A program made the position numbers and the translations under genes. A stretch of DNA of 64,000 nt. It comes from Desmospora activa DSM 45169. Its GTDB lineage: Bacteria > Bacillota > Bacilli > Thermoactinomycetales > DSM-45169. Shown piece after piece: positions 37,748-46,489 of this stretch. Numbering within the stretch: position 1 is the first letter of the stretch; each line of letters begins with the position of its first letter. Below the pieces are notes generated by a model, which did not search any database, had not been told where the DNA came from, and saw nothing but the letters and a program-made list of their open reading frames with translations. The stretch covers positions 1,736,001 to 1,800,000 of the forward strand of contig NZ_PZZP01000001.1 in the NCBI RefSeq assembly GCF_003046315.1. Direction: 5' to 3'.

Positions 37748-38620
37748 ATGTATCAGCTCATTGTGAACGAATCCTCAGGAAACGGACGCGGTAGAAAGGT
37801 TTGGCGACAAATCCAGCAAATCTTGGAGCAGCAGGCCATCCCCTATCAGATGGAATCAACCCAATATCGCGGACATGCGACCGCGCTTGCCCAAAGTATA
37901 TCCACCCGCCCCGATATTAAGGCGGTGGTGGCGATCGGGGGAGATGGCACCGTACATGAAGTGGGCAACGGCTTGGTGGGCACCGGCAAACCGTTGGGCT
38001 ATATCCAGGCCGGTTCGGGCAATGATTTTGCAAAAGCCCAACAGATCCCGACCGATCCCTTTGAAGCCTTTAACCGAGTGTTACGACACCAAGTGCGCCG
38101 CATCGATACCGCTAAACTGCATGAACGGTTTCTGATCGGTTTTTCTGGCATCGGATTTGACGGAATGGTAGCCGAAACGGTCAACCGTTCCTCTTTGAAA
38201 CGATGGTTCGGAAAATTGGCGTATCTATATGCGGCCTTCTACACATGGACCCGCTATCGACCGGTTCAAGCCACCCTAACCATCGACGGCACAACCCGCT
38301 CCTACTCCGACTTATGGATGGTAGCGATAACCAATATCCCCAATTACGGCGGCGGAATGTTGATCTGTCCCGAAGCGGATGACGAAGACGGTTCCCTCGA
38401 TATCTGCTGTGTGAGTCAGATGTCCCATAGCAGTTTTTTAAAAATACTCCCTTCCGTTTTCAAGGGAAACCATGTTCAACATCCCGCCGTCACCCTGACA
38501 CGGGGGCATACGATCACCATCACATCGGATCTTCCTTTGACTGTCCATGCCGATGGAGAAGTGATCGGTCAAACCCCTCTCTCCATCCAAGTACAACCCC
38601 GCTCGTTGGCGATCTTATGA
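37748..38620 (+). CDS. diacylglycerol kinase-family lipid kinase (YegS/BmrU type)
   Basis: It is expected to phosphorylate diacylglycerol or a related lipid at the membrane face. The N-terminus NESSGNGRGRKVW and the ATP site AVVAIGGDGTVHEVGNGL are typical, followed by GSGNDFAKA and a C-terminal beta-sandwich (FSGIGFDGMVAETVN, VHADGEVIG). The length of 290 residues is normal. It starts two bases after the SDR stop and is the last gene of the operon. It could be a DgkB-like enzyme or a paralog with another lipid substrate. Confidence 0.88.
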   Translation: MYQLIVNESSGNGRGRKVWRQIQQILEQQAIPYQMESTQYRGHATALAQSISTRPDIKAVVAIGGDGTVHEVGNGLVGTGKPLGYIQAGSGNDFAKAQQIPTDPFEAFNRVLRHQVRRIDTAKLHERFLIGFSGIGFDGMVAETVNRSSLKRWFGKLAYLYAAFYTWTRYRPVQATLTIDGTTRSYSDLWMVAITNIPNYGGGMLICPEADDEDGSLDICCVSQMSHSSFLKILPSVFKGNHVQHPAVTLTRGHTITITSDLPLTVHADGEVIGQTPLSIQVQPRSLAIL

Positions 38621-38633
38621 TTAAGAACCTATT

Positions 38634-38709
38634 CTAAATCGTAGTCGCTCAACAACCACTCAAACAAAACAAAGCCGAGATAACGAAATGAACGCGCCAA
38701 CCATTCCAT
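38634..38709 (-). pseudogene. possible transposase C-terminal fragment
   Basis: On the minus strand a frame reads MEWLARSFRYLGF, then VLFEWLLSDYDLE and TAG. Its aromatic, amphipathic composition is reminiscent of the tail of DDE-type transposases, but the frame is closed by a stop six codons upstream and no further part is seen. This is suggestive only. Confidence 0.25.
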
Positions 38710-38716
38710 CCTGATC

Positions 38717-38748
38717 CCACCCTATAAATTGGTGGTTTTATTTTTTAT
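38717..38748 (+). terminator. terminator after the lipid kinase gene
   Basis: CCACC (38717-38721) pairs with GGTGG (38731-38735), followed by a T-rich TTTTATTTTTT. The stem is short but the T run is strong. Confidence 0.6.
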
Positions 38749-38833
38749 CAAAATCCCTTCCACCATTCCACAGAAGGACGATTTCCCCCATTTCCTTCTG
38801 CGTGCTATACTACGGTGAAAGGGAGGGGAGACC

Positions 38834-40543
38834 ATGTCGTTCGACGGAATCGTAACCCGTGCGGTTGTTCAGGAAGTTGCCACCGCGTTGACAGGCGGTC
38901 GCATCGCAAAAATCTATCAACCGACGGAATCGGAGCTTATCTTTCATGTTCGGGCAAAGGGAGGCAACCACCGCCTGTTGCTCTCCGCCCACCCCGCCCA
39001 TCCCCGCTTTCATCTGACGGAAAAACTGGCGGAACATCCCCTTTCACCACCGATGTTTTGCATGTTAATGCGCAAGCATCTGGAAGGGGGCGTCATTCAT
39101 GCCCTTACTCAGATTGGCTTAGAGCGGATCATCCATCTTGATATCAAAAGCCGCAACGAACTGGGGGATGAAGTGATTCGCCGTCTGGTGATCGAGATTA
39201 TGGGACGCCACAGCAATCTGATTCTGATCGATCCCGAATCGGGCAAAATCATAGACGGCATCCGTCGGGTTGGCATCGGCGTCAGCCGCCACCGTCAGGT
39301 GATCCCCGGCGCTGTTTACCAACCACCCCCTGAACAGAAAAAGCGGAATCCGTTACAGACGGATCGGGAAACATTCCTGGGCTCGATCCAGTGGAACGAA
39401 GGGGCGATCGAGCAACAGCTGATCCGCAATTATATGGGACTAGGCCCACAGATGGCCCGTGAAATCGTCCACCGCGCCGGAATCGGTGACCGTGAGCAGT
39501 TGTGGCAGGCCTTTTCCCCCTTGATAGAGCGGATACGGGAACACCGTTATCAACCCACTATCATCCACGCCCGTAAATCCGTATTTGCCGCTATCCCGCT
39601 GACGTACTCACAAGGGGAGGCGGAGACATTTGACTCTATCAGTCGCTGCCTAGAGGCGTTTTTTCACGGCAAGGCGGAGCGGGACCGTATGCGTCAGCAA
39701 AATCACGACTTGATTCGACGCTTAAAAAACGCCATCGACAAAAACGAAAAGAAGCTGGAAAAGCTGCAAAACGAGTATACATCCACGGAGCGTGCGGACC
39801 ATTATCGTGTTTGCGGAGAGTTGATCACCGCCTATATGCACCAGATTGAACGGGGCGATATGGAACTAAAGGCCATCAATTACTACGACACCGATGCAAC
39901 GGAAATCACCATTCCCCTGGAATCACGCCTGACCCCGTCGGAAAACGCCCAACGCTATTTTAAGCTTTACAATAAAGCAAAGTCCGCCCGCAAATGGATT
40001 CGGGAGCAACAAGAAAAAACATGCCAAGAAACGGCTTACTTAGAATCGGTGCTGGTCCAGCTGGAAAACGCCACTCCCGCCGAAGCGGAAGAGATCAAAG
40101 AAGAGCTGGTGGAACAAGGCTTTCTAAAGCGCCCTTCTACCCGCAAACAGCGGAAGGGAAATCCCCGCCCACAACCTGCTGTCTACCGTTCTTCCGAGGG
40201 GATTCCCATTCTGGTGGGACGCAATAATAAACAGAACGATTTTCTTACTCATCGTATGGCTGCTCCCACCGACACCTGGCTTCACACCAAAGATATCCCC
40301 GGCTCGCATGTGGTGATCCGCGGCAAAAACTTTGGCGAAGAAACGTTGACGGAAGCGGCACTGCTGGCCGCCTATCACAGTAAAGCGCGGGAATCCAGCC
40401 AGATACCGGTGGACTGCACCTTGATCAAACACGTCAAAAAACCATCCGGCTCCCCACCCGGTTTTGTCATCTATGAAGAACAAAAAACGCTGTTTGTCAC
40501 CCCGGAAGCGCACATCATCCGCAAATTGGAGTCAACAGATTAA
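38834..40543 (+). CDS. rqcH: ribosome quality control factor RqcH (NFACT, YloA)
   Basis: RqcH binds stalled 50S subunits and adds C-terminal alanine tails for degradation. The N-terminal NFACT-N domain starts MSFDGIVTRAVVQEV, with the peptidyl-tRNA-handling block SAHPAHPRFHLT and MLMRKHLEGG; a long coiled coil follows (about 275-345); the NFACT-R domain at the end has GIPILVGRNNKQNDFLTH and WLHTKDIPGSHVVIRG. The length of 569 residues is normal (572 in B. subtilis). GGGAGGGG precedes the ATG. In Bacillus it neighbours yloB; here it is transcribed in the opposite direction. Confidence 0.93.
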   Translation: MSFDGIVTRAVVQEVATALTGGRIAKIYQPTESELIFHVRAKGGNHRLLLSAHPAHPRFHLTEKLAEHPLSPPMFCMLMRKHLEGGVIHALTQIGLERIIHLDIKSRNELGDEVIRRLVIEIMGRHSNLILIDPESGKIIDGIRRVGIGVSRHRQVIPGAVYQPPPEQKKRNPLQTDRETFLGSIQWNEGAIEQQLIRNYMGLGPQMAREIVHRAGIGDREQLWQAFSPLIERIREHRYQPTIIHARKSVFAAIPLTYSQGEAETFDSISRCLEAFFHGKAERDRMRQQNHDLIRRLKNAIDKNEKKLEKLQNEYTSTERADHYRVCGELITAYMHQIERGDMELKAINYYDTDATEITIPLESRLTPSENAQRYFKLYNKAKSARKWIREQQEKTCQETAYLESVLVQLENATPAEAEEIKEELVEQGFLKRPSTRKQRKGNPRPQPAVYRSSEGIPILVGRNNKQNDFLTHRMAAPTDTWLHTKDIPGSHVVIRGKNFGEETLTEAALLAAYHSKARESSQIPVDCTLIKHVKKPSGSPPGFVIYEEQKTLFVTPEAHIIRKLESTD

Positions 40544-40554
40544 GTCAACGCAAA

Positions 40555-40608
40555 AACAGGCTTCCCCAGTGGATCATAATCCATCAGGAGGAAGCCTGTT
40601 TCTTTTTG
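40555..40608 (+). terminator. rqcH terminator
   Basis: AACAGGCTTCC (40555-40565) pairs with GGAAGCCTGTT (40590-40600), with an inner TGGAT/ATCCA stem, followed by TTCTTTTT. Confidence 0.85.
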
Positions 40609-40612
40609 CGGG

Positions 40613-40782
40613 TGAGTATCCAGCTTCGCTGCGGAATGAGAACAAGCATGGGAGCGGTCGATGAAGTACCCCAAGGGCACATCCACAAAGCCCACCACTG
40701 AGCTTAAAAAGTGACCATAACAGAAATAGACTATGGATGGTAACTACCCAAATATTACGCCTAAAGGAGTGTCGAGTCTCAA
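40613..40782 (+). mobile_element. IS200/IS605-like right-end remnant (second copy)
   Basis: This copy aligns with the ends at 24.4 and 53.0 kb: GCATGGGAGCGGTCGATG near 40647, then GGTAACTACCCAA and a terminal GAGTGTCGAGTCTCAA. The final TCAA (40779-40782) forms the TGA stop of the minus-strand YolD gene. The terminal hairpin is weaker (ACGCCT/AGGAGT with a mismatch). No transposase is present; the left boundary is not certain. Confidence 0.5.
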
Positions 40783-41120
40783 TCTTCACGCCTGATCGCT
40801 TCCACCCCAATCACCGACCGAAACGGAATCAATTGGCGCTCTTCATCGTTTTGTAATACCAACCATTGCTCTATTGGATCAATCCGCACCACAATGCCCG
40901 ACTGCTGTTGTGGATCCCATTTACCGGCAATCGTCACCGCGATCGGCTCCTGTTTGTGGTAGGATTGTTCGATTAGACGCCCCATCTCAATCAACATCTC
41001 TTCGCTTAAGAGCGGTGGTTCGTATCGTTTCTGTTCCCGCCGGGCATCTTCCAATGCCCCCACATGTTCAGGTAAAGTCATGCGATGTCCTTCCCACATT
41101 TTGTTCCCACGATGCAACAT
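40779..41120 (-). CDS. YolD-like protein
   Basis: It is a small protein of the YolD-like family, which in Bacillus is often encoded beside UvrX/DinB-type polymerases and is of unclear function. The family core is RGNKMWEGHRMTLPEHVGAL, then a Sm-like beta part (EPIAVTIAGKW, GIVVRIDPIEQWLVLQN, IPFRSVIGVEAI). The ATG at 41120 has GAGGTGA six bases upstream and gives 113 residues. No polymerase gene is adjacent. Its stop codon coincides with the end of the mobile-element remnant. Confidence 0.8.
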   Translation of the reverse strand: MLHRGNKMWEGHRMTLPEHVGALEDARREQKRYEPPLLSEEMLIEMGRLIEQSYHKQEPIAVTIAGKWDPQQQSGIVVRIDPIEQWLVLQNDEERQLIPFRSVIGVEAIRRED

Positions 41121-41210
41121 CACAATCACCTCAAACAGAATCATACCCAAACACGCGTTCTTTTATCTAGCGGGAAATATATCCATCATTTATATCCTTT
41201 ACGTTAAACC

Positions 41211-42383
41211 TCACGTAAAAATCCATAAATACAAAAGTCCGAAGCAGAAAGCTGCTATCACTCCTAGCGCCAAAATCGAAAAGCCGATTTGTAGCCACTT
41301 TTCTACCCTCGTCTCCCGAAATTCGCAGTACAACGCATACAAAGCAGGTAATATCCAATACCATCCAGTATATCGAGGGTCAAACAAACCCAGCCAATGA
41401 CCCGCCGCTGCCAATAGACCAACGACTCCAAACAAATAAGTGCCGATGCTTCCCATCAGGTGTCTTTTCCATGTAAGTGTGGAAGAAGGGGGCTCTTCGA
41501 CAGGAGCAGTGCTCGTTTTTCCCGTTTCAATCCGGGCGCCTGTCTCAACGGATCGACCATCGATCGCCATTTGATACTCATAATTAAGGTTGCCGCTCTC
41601 TTTGGCCTGTACCATGATGGTGTGACCCGACCATGTAAACGAGTACCAATTCTCTTCCCGCTCATTCCAAAAGGAACCGGCGGTACTCACCCTTTCTCCA
41701 TCCACCCATAATGTCCCCCGATTGCGAAAAGGGCTGTGTTCCAGCCGAAACAGATGCCGGCTTCCATCCACCTCTTCCAGCCAGGCATACCCCCCTTCAT
41801 TCTCTAAAAGAGGGGCGACGGTTATCGCTTGTCCTGTAGTGATAGAGCGACCATCCAGGGAACAATCATAGCGAAAGGTAAAATCCGGTGATTCCCGAAT
41901 GTGAATCCCGATCCGATGGTTCAACAAGCGCAGAAAATAATCACCCTCACGAGGTTCAACTTCGACTTCCCTTAACGTAGCGACCGTCTCTCCGTTTAAC
42001 TCCAAAAGGACGGCCCCCGATATCAGCTTGTGACGCATCCCCACTCTGATGCGAGTCTGTGGGAGATCGACATCCCACGCTCGATATCCTCCCTCGCTGG
42101 GGGTGGATTCTTGCACCCAAACGCTGTTGTTTGTCACAATGGAGATTCCGTTTAGAGAGCAATCATAGCGCCAACTTGGTGACTCCTCAGGGGAATAAAA
42201 AAGGTGAACCCCCAGCACGTGTCCACCAATTACGGTAAGATGATGACTACTCTCTTCTTCCGATGTCTTCCATTCAGCAACCATGCAATCCTCGACTCGA
42301 AGGGATCCTATTCTTCCCTCATGTTCCACTGCTACGGTTTGTGTGACACCATTGATATCGACTTGCCAATGTTGCAATCCCAT
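41211..42383 (-). CDS. membrane protein with three tandem FAIM1-like repeats
   Basis: Three repeats of about 87 residues can be laid over each other (about residues 6-92, 103-190 and 200-286). Each starts with an aromatic-acidic strand (HWQVDINGV, AWDVDLPQT, AWLEEVDGS), continues with a His-containing strand, and ends in YDCSLNGISI, YDCSLDGRSI or YQMAIDGRSV. This strand pattern and the terminal Y-x(4)-DG box resemble the eukaryotic FAIM1 beta-domain. A Pro-rich linker and three membrane segments (about 312-331, 340-356, 366-388) follow. The ATG at 42383 has AGGAG eight bases upstream. The function is unknown. Confidence 0.7.
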   Translation of the reverse strand: MGLQHWQVDINGVTQTVAVEHEGRIGSLRVEDCMVAEWKTSEEESSHHLTVIGGHVLGVHLFYSPEESPSWRYDCSLNGISIVTNNSVWVQESTPSEGGYRAWDVDLPQTRIRVGMRHKLISGAVLLELNGETVATLREVEVEPREGDYFLRLLNHRIGIHIRESPDFTFRYDCSLDGRSITTGQAITVAPLLENEGGYAWLEEVDGSRHLFRLEHSPFRNRGTLWVDGERVSTAGSFWNEREENWYSFTWSGHTIMVQAKESGNLNYEYQMAIDGRSVETGARIETGKTSTAPVEEPPSSTLTWKRHLMGSIGTYLFGVVGLLAAAGHWLGLFDPRYTGWYWILPALYALYCEFRETRVEKWLQIGFSILALGVIAAFCFGLLYLWIFT

Positions 42384-42472
42384 CACTCTTACTCCTCAAA
42401 AAATGGCAAAGATCTGCAATCCCCATTATACATTCGCCTGCTCGATTTTGCTCCATTTTCGCCATAAATCCT

Positions 42473-43744
42473 TTACGAAAACAGACGAGGCAACCAGAGC
42501 GAAATTTGCGGGATAAAGGCAACCGCTAAAATAGCAATGATAAGCACCAGCCAAAAGGGCCATACTTCCTTGAGGAAATCTTCAATTTTCACTTTTGTAA
42601 TCGCTGCCGTGGTAAACATAATTGTGCCCACCGGCGGTGTAATCGTCCCGACACTTAAGCAGAGGATGAAAAACAGTCCAAAATGAACCGGATCAATGCC
42701 GTATACTTGCAGCATCGGAATAAATATCGGCGTCAATATAATCAATAAAACATTTCCTTCAACAAACATGCCGATCAGCAGCAAAAAGATCATGACAACG
42801 AGCAGAAATAGGGTGGGACTTTCAATCAAACCCGTCACATATTCAGTTAAGGTTTGTGGCACTTGCTCCAAGGTTAAGACCCATCCGAATGCACTGCCAG
42901 CAGCAATCATAATCATGATCGTCGCCGTGAGGGTAACGGATTCTTTAAGGGCATGATAGAGCTGGTTTCCGCTCAGTTTGCGGTAAATGATAAACCCTAG
43001 AAATAAGGCATACACAATGGCGATCGCCCCTGCTTCCGTCGGACTGAAAACACCGAATCGAATCCCGCCGATAATGATGACCGGCAACAGAATGGCGAGA
43101 ATCGCATCTTTGGAAGCGATCAAAATCTCTTTTGGTTTGGCGGCCTCTCTTTTACTCGTTTCAAATCCGCGCTTTTGCGCGATCATATGGACAAGAACCA
43201 AGAATAGAGCCGTCAATAATCCCGCTGGCACAATCCCCGCTAAAAATAAGTCTCCAATCGAGACATTGCCGATATATCCATACATAATCAAAGCGATGCC
43301 GGGAGGAATGATTGGCGTGATTAACGAGGTGGCGGCGGTTAAAGCCGCAGAAAAAGCGGTGGGATAGTTGCGTTTTGTCATTTCAGGAACCAGGATTTTA
43401 GATTGCATCGCCGCATCAGCGATATTGGAACCAGATAACCCTCCCATCAGAACACTGAGTAAAATGTTGACCTTCGCCAGGCCCGCTTTCATATGTCCGG
43501 TCAAGAGCTGGGCAAAAGTCAGCATCCGCTCGGTAATACCGGTATGGTTCATTAAGATCCCTGCTGTGATAAAAAAGACGATAGCCAGTAACGGAAAGGA
43601 CTCCACCCCGGCAAGCATGCGTTGAATCAGGATTTCATTGACAACGCTATCATTGGTTAAAAAATAAAAAGCGCAAGCGGCAATCATAGCGTAGGCAACC
43701 GGAATGTTGAGCAAGATCAATACAATCATCAAAATCAGTGTCAT
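42473..43744 (-). CDS. dctM: TRAP transporter large permease (DctM)
   Basis: It is the large membrane subunit that carries out Na+-driven substrate transport. About twelve hydrophobic segments and conserved blocks such as GGLSGSNIADAAMQSKILVPEM, TPIIPPGIALIMYG, FSPTEAGAIAIVYALFLG and TITPPVGTIMF identify it. The ATG at 43744 overlaps the dctQ TGA (ATGA); the frame is open far upstream but that part lies inside dctQ. It has 423 residues, normal for DctM. It is the last gene of the operon dehydrogenase-dctP-dctQ-dctM. Confidence 0.94.
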   Translation of the reverse strand: MTLILMIVLILLNIPVAYAMIAACAFYFLTNDSVVNEILIQRMLAGVESFPLLAIVFFITAGILMNHTGITERMLTFAQLLTGHMKAGLAKVNILLSVLMGGLSGSNIADAAMQSKILVPEMTKRNYPTAFSAALTAATSLITPIIPPGIALIMYGYIGNVSIGDLFLAGIVPAGLLTALFLVLVHMIAQKRGFETSKREAAKPKEILIASKDAILAILLPVIIIGGIRFGVFSPTEAGAIAIVYALFLGFIIYRKLSGNQLYHALKESVTLTATIMIMIAAGSAFGWVLTLEQVPQTLTEYVTGLIESPTLFLLVVMIFLLLIGMFVEGNVLLIILTPIFIPMLQVYGIDPVHFGLFFILCLSVGTITPPVGTIMFTTAAITKVKIEDFLKEVWPFWLVLIIAILAVAFIPQISLWLPRLFS

Positions 43745-44238
43745 TGTGAGTTCCACTCGTCGATCCCCCTTTCTTGCATGATGTAGGCGCGATCCCGTCG
43801 AATCAATATGCGCATGAGATGGATAATCGCCAATAACGATCCAATCGGAACCGCTATATTGATTACGATGTAGCTTAATCCCAGTACCGGTGTCACTTTT
43901 GCCATTCCGTGAATGGCAAATTGCAATCCCCAAAAAATGAACACCACAACCGTAACCAGCAGGATAAACACGAGACGAAACAGTTGGATACGGGTATACC
44001 ACGGCTCCGGCAGCTTACGAACAAAGTAGTCGATACCGATATGGCTGTTTTGTTTGACCCCGCTGCTAATACCGATAAATGTCAACCAAATAAAAAGGGC
44101 GAGACTTGCTTCTTCTGTCCATGTGATCGGATTATTCAAAACAAAGCGACAAAAAACATTGACACTGATCAGTATGATGATGCCACTGAGAGCGGCAACC
44201 CCCAGATAATCATCCAGCTTGGTTATCATCGTCTTCAA
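43741..44238 (-). CDS. dctQ: TRAP transporter small permease (DctQ)
   Basis: It is the small four-helix membrane subunit that pairs with DctM. The typical features are the early CRFVLNNPITWTEEASLALFIWLTFIG block and SHIGIDYF, within 165 residues. TTG at 44238 follows GGGGGTAAC and overlaps the dctP stop by TTGA. It sits between dctP and dctM with four-base overlaps on both sides, so stoichiometric translation is expected. Confidence 0.93.
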   Translation of the reverse strand: MKTMITKLDDYLGVAALSGIIILISVNVFCRFVLNNPITWTEEASLALFIWLTFIGISSGVKQNSHIGIDYFVRKLPEPWYTRIQLFRLVFILLVTVVVFIFWGLQFAIHGMAKVTPVLGLSYIVINIAVPIGSLLAIIHLMRILIRRDRAYIMQERGIDEWNSQ

Positions 44239-45284
44239 TTGTTACCCCCTCTTTCATCACCGTCGCTCCGGATGTCAGCCAGCAAAGCTTCAATCGTTTG
44301 TTGCAAATCGGGGCTCCATTCATCCATTTCCTCATAAATCCCTTTGGCTCGCTGTTGAAACGGTTCTTGATCGATTTCATTAATCTGGATGCCTTGCTCT
44401 TTAAATTTCTTTAACACCCGTTTTTCTTCAGAAACAACAATCGCTTTTGCGTACTCCCCCGCGTCATCCCCGCTTTCCCGCAGGATTTTTTCTAACTCAT
44501 CCGGTAAGGAATCGATAAATGGAGTCCCTGTCACCCACGGACTAATAATCTTTGTATGTCCGGTCAGCGTTAAATGTTTGGCCACCTCGTTTGTCTTTGC
44601 CCCCGCCAAAACCGGAAGCGGGTTTTCCGCACCGTCAATCACCCCTTGTTGCAAGGAAGTATACATATCCGCCAGCGGAAGCGGTGTCGGTGAAGCGCCA
44701 AGGACACGAAAGGTACCGATATACATCGGATTGTTGGGGACACGAATTTTCATTCCCTTTAAATCTTCCGGCGTATTCACTTCCCGTGTTGTCATCAGAT
44801 GGCGTTCACCGTAAATCGTATTGGTGGTAACAATATCCAACCCCTGCTGCTGCAACTGGCTGCGCTGCTCTTCAAACCAATCCGTCTCCGTCAGGGCAAA
44901 TAACTCATCGAAATCATCGACCAAGTAAGGAGCGGTCATCACCCCCACATCCGGAGCAAAATTCATCAAAAAATCATAACCGGTCAGGATAATGACATTG
45001 CTGCCCAATTTCGCTTGCTCTACCACATCGGCTTCAGAGCCCAACTGTGAGCTGGGGTACAGGTTGAGTTGTAAGCGGCCCTCACTTCGCTCTTCTGCTA
45101 ACTCCTTCCACTTATGTGCCAACTGGTCCACCGGTTCACCGGGATGATTGCCGTAAGCAATATTGACGGTGATGGTTTCATCCGTAAAAGGTGAATGAGA
45201 GGTAGACGATACGGGAGAGCAGCCTACCAGCACACCAACGAACAAGATGATTGCAGTAAACAAACACCGATGTTGCTGTTTCAA
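44235..45284 (-). CDS. dctP: TRAP transporter substrate-binding lipoprotein (DctP)
   Basis: It captures the substrate outside the cell. A signal peptide ends in the lipobox LVGC at about residue 22; the DctP fold follows, with the conserved arginine region GMKIRVPNNPMYIGTFRVLGASPTPLPLADMYTSLQQGVIDGAENP. Start at TTG 45284 (AGGAGGG upstream); GTG 45287 is also possible. The adjacent hexonate dehydrogenase suggests a sugar acid such as L-galactonate as ligand, but C4-dicarboxylates or others cannot be excluded. Confidence 0.92.
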   Translation of the reverse strand: MKQQHRCLFTAIILFVGVLVGCSPVSSTSHSPFTDETITVNIAYGNHPGEPVDQLAHKWKELAEERSEGRLQLNLYPSSQLGSEADVVEQAKLGSNVIILTGYDFLMNFAPDVGVMTAPYLVDDFDELFALTETDWFEEQRSQLQQQGLDIVTTNTIYGERHLMTTREVNTPEDLKGMKIRVPNNPMYIGTFRVLGASPTPLPLADMYTSLQQGVIDGAENPLPVLAGAKTNEVAKHLTLTGHTKIISPWVTGTPFIDSLPDELEKILRESGDDAGEYAKAIVVSEEKRVLKKFKEQGIQINEIDQEPFQQRAKGIYEEMDEWSPDLQQTIEALLADIRSDGDERGGNN

Positions 45285-45362
45285 CACAATCCCTCCTCGC
45301 TTAAGATAGCGCTTACATCATGATGCTGCAAAGGATCAAGCCAGCGCTTGATCACTTCACCT

Positions 45363-46376
45363 TTACCGATATATCATCGCCTTGATCACATTGGTTTCCG
45401 GTTTGATCCACGTTTGAAACTGAGGGATCGCGTCAGCAAATGGAGCGGTATGGGTAATATAAGCGTCCAAATTGACCGTTGTCTGTTTAAACGCATGCGC
45501 GACATCGATAAAATCTTGATCAGTTGCATTACGGCTCCCTTTTAGTGTGATTTCTTTTTGGTGAAAGTCGGGATCGTAAAACTGGATCTCCTGTTTGACC
45601 AGGCCGACATAAACGAGCGTCCCTCCGTGTCCCACATAGTCAAACGCTTTCATCATCGAGGCAGCGTTCCCTGTCGCATCCAGCACTATCGAAGGCAACC
45701 GTCCACCTGTCGCTTGTTTGATCGCTGCTTCCGTTTGATCAGACAATTGCACGACATGCTCCAACTCAAGCCAGCGACGACAAAAATCCAAACGGGCGGG
45801 ATTGGTATCCAGAGCGATCACGTCAGCCCCTCTTTCCTTGGCAAAAAACATCACGCCGAGACCGATAGGACCGGCACCGATCACCAATACAGATTCCCCT
45901 GCTTCAATATGAGCCCGGCGAACGGCATGGGCGCCGATGGCAAAAGGCTCAATCAATGCGCTGTGATCGTATGAAAGCTCGTTCACTTTTAGCAAGTTGT
46001 CAACGGGAACATTGATTTCCTCACACATCCCGCCGTCAACATGAACACCCAGAACCCGCAACTGTTCACAGCAGTTGCTTTTTCCAGCTATACACGCCCC
46101 GCACTTTCCGCAGTGCAGATAAGGAATGACAGCGACACGGTCACCGACGGAAAGGGTGGGATGCGCATCGATCGCTTGAATCTCTCCCGCCAGTTCATGA
46201 CCGAGGATACGGGGATAAGAGAAAAACGGCTGATTTCCGTGAAAAGCGTGATAATCGGTTCCACAAATACCAATCCGTCTGATCGATACTGTCGCTTCCC
46301 CGCTTTTTCGTGGTTGCGCTTTCATTTCTTCCCGCAGGAGCATTTGAGATGGTTTCTCGCACACAATCGCTTTCAT
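45363..46376 (-). CDS. lgoD: zinc-dependent alcohol dehydrogenase, L-galactonate-5-dehydrogenase-like
   Basis: It is an MDR-family NAD-dependent enzyme. Catalytic zinc ligands are in ICGTDYHAFHG and ILGHELAGEI, the structural zinc cysteines in CGKCGACIAGKSNCC, and the Rossmann motif in VLVIGAGPIGLG. The block HAFHGNQPFFSYPRILGHE and the ending KGSRNATDQDF closely follow E. coli YjjN (LgoD), which oxidises L-galactonate to D-tagaturonate. ATG 46376 has GGAGG upstream; length is 337. It leads the TRAP operon and is divergent from an AraC regulator, fitting uptake and oxidation of a sugar acid. The exact substrate is inferred. Confidence 0.85.
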   Translation of the reverse strand: MKAIVCEKPSQMLLREEMKAQPRKSGEATVSIRRIGICGTDYHAFHGNQPFFSYPRILGHELAGEIQAIDAHPTLSVGDRVAVIPYLHCGKCGACIAGKSNCCEQLRVLGVHVDGGMCEEINVPVDNLLKVNELSYDHSALIEPFAIGAHAVRRAHIEAGESVLVIGAGPIGLGVMFFAKERGADVIALDTNPARLDFCRRWLELEHVVQLSDQTEAAIKQATGGRLPSIVLDATGNAASMMKAFDYVGHGGTLVYVGLVKQEIQFYDPDFHQKEITLKGSRNATDQDFIDVAHAFKQTTVNLDAYITHTAPFADAIPQFQTWIKPETNVIKAMIYR

Positions 46377-46489
46377 CGTAACCTCCCTATTCCATTCTTG
46401 CTTCAAATATTGTAGCATGAAGAAAATCTTATAGAAATTGCGTATAATGATCGTTTTATACCTTATTTTGATCGGTGAGGTGTGAAGCT
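46377..46489. promoter_or_regulatory. divergent lgoD/araC promoter region
   Basis: Both promoters must lie here. TATAAT at 46443-46448 is a good -10 for the regulator gene; no matching -35 is seen at 17 bases, as is common for activated promoters. Confidence 0.45.

Noticed and set aside
38634-38709. Calling an insertion sequence at this site
   Set aside because: Only a 25-codon tail is readable; without more of the gene or terminal repeats it is listed just as a low-confidence fragment.
41211-42383. Reading the three-repeat protein as a simple Ig-like surface protein
   Set aside because: There is no signal peptide, and the YDCSLDG-type boxes are more like FAIM1 than Ig-like domains; kept as FAIM1-like with moderate confidence.
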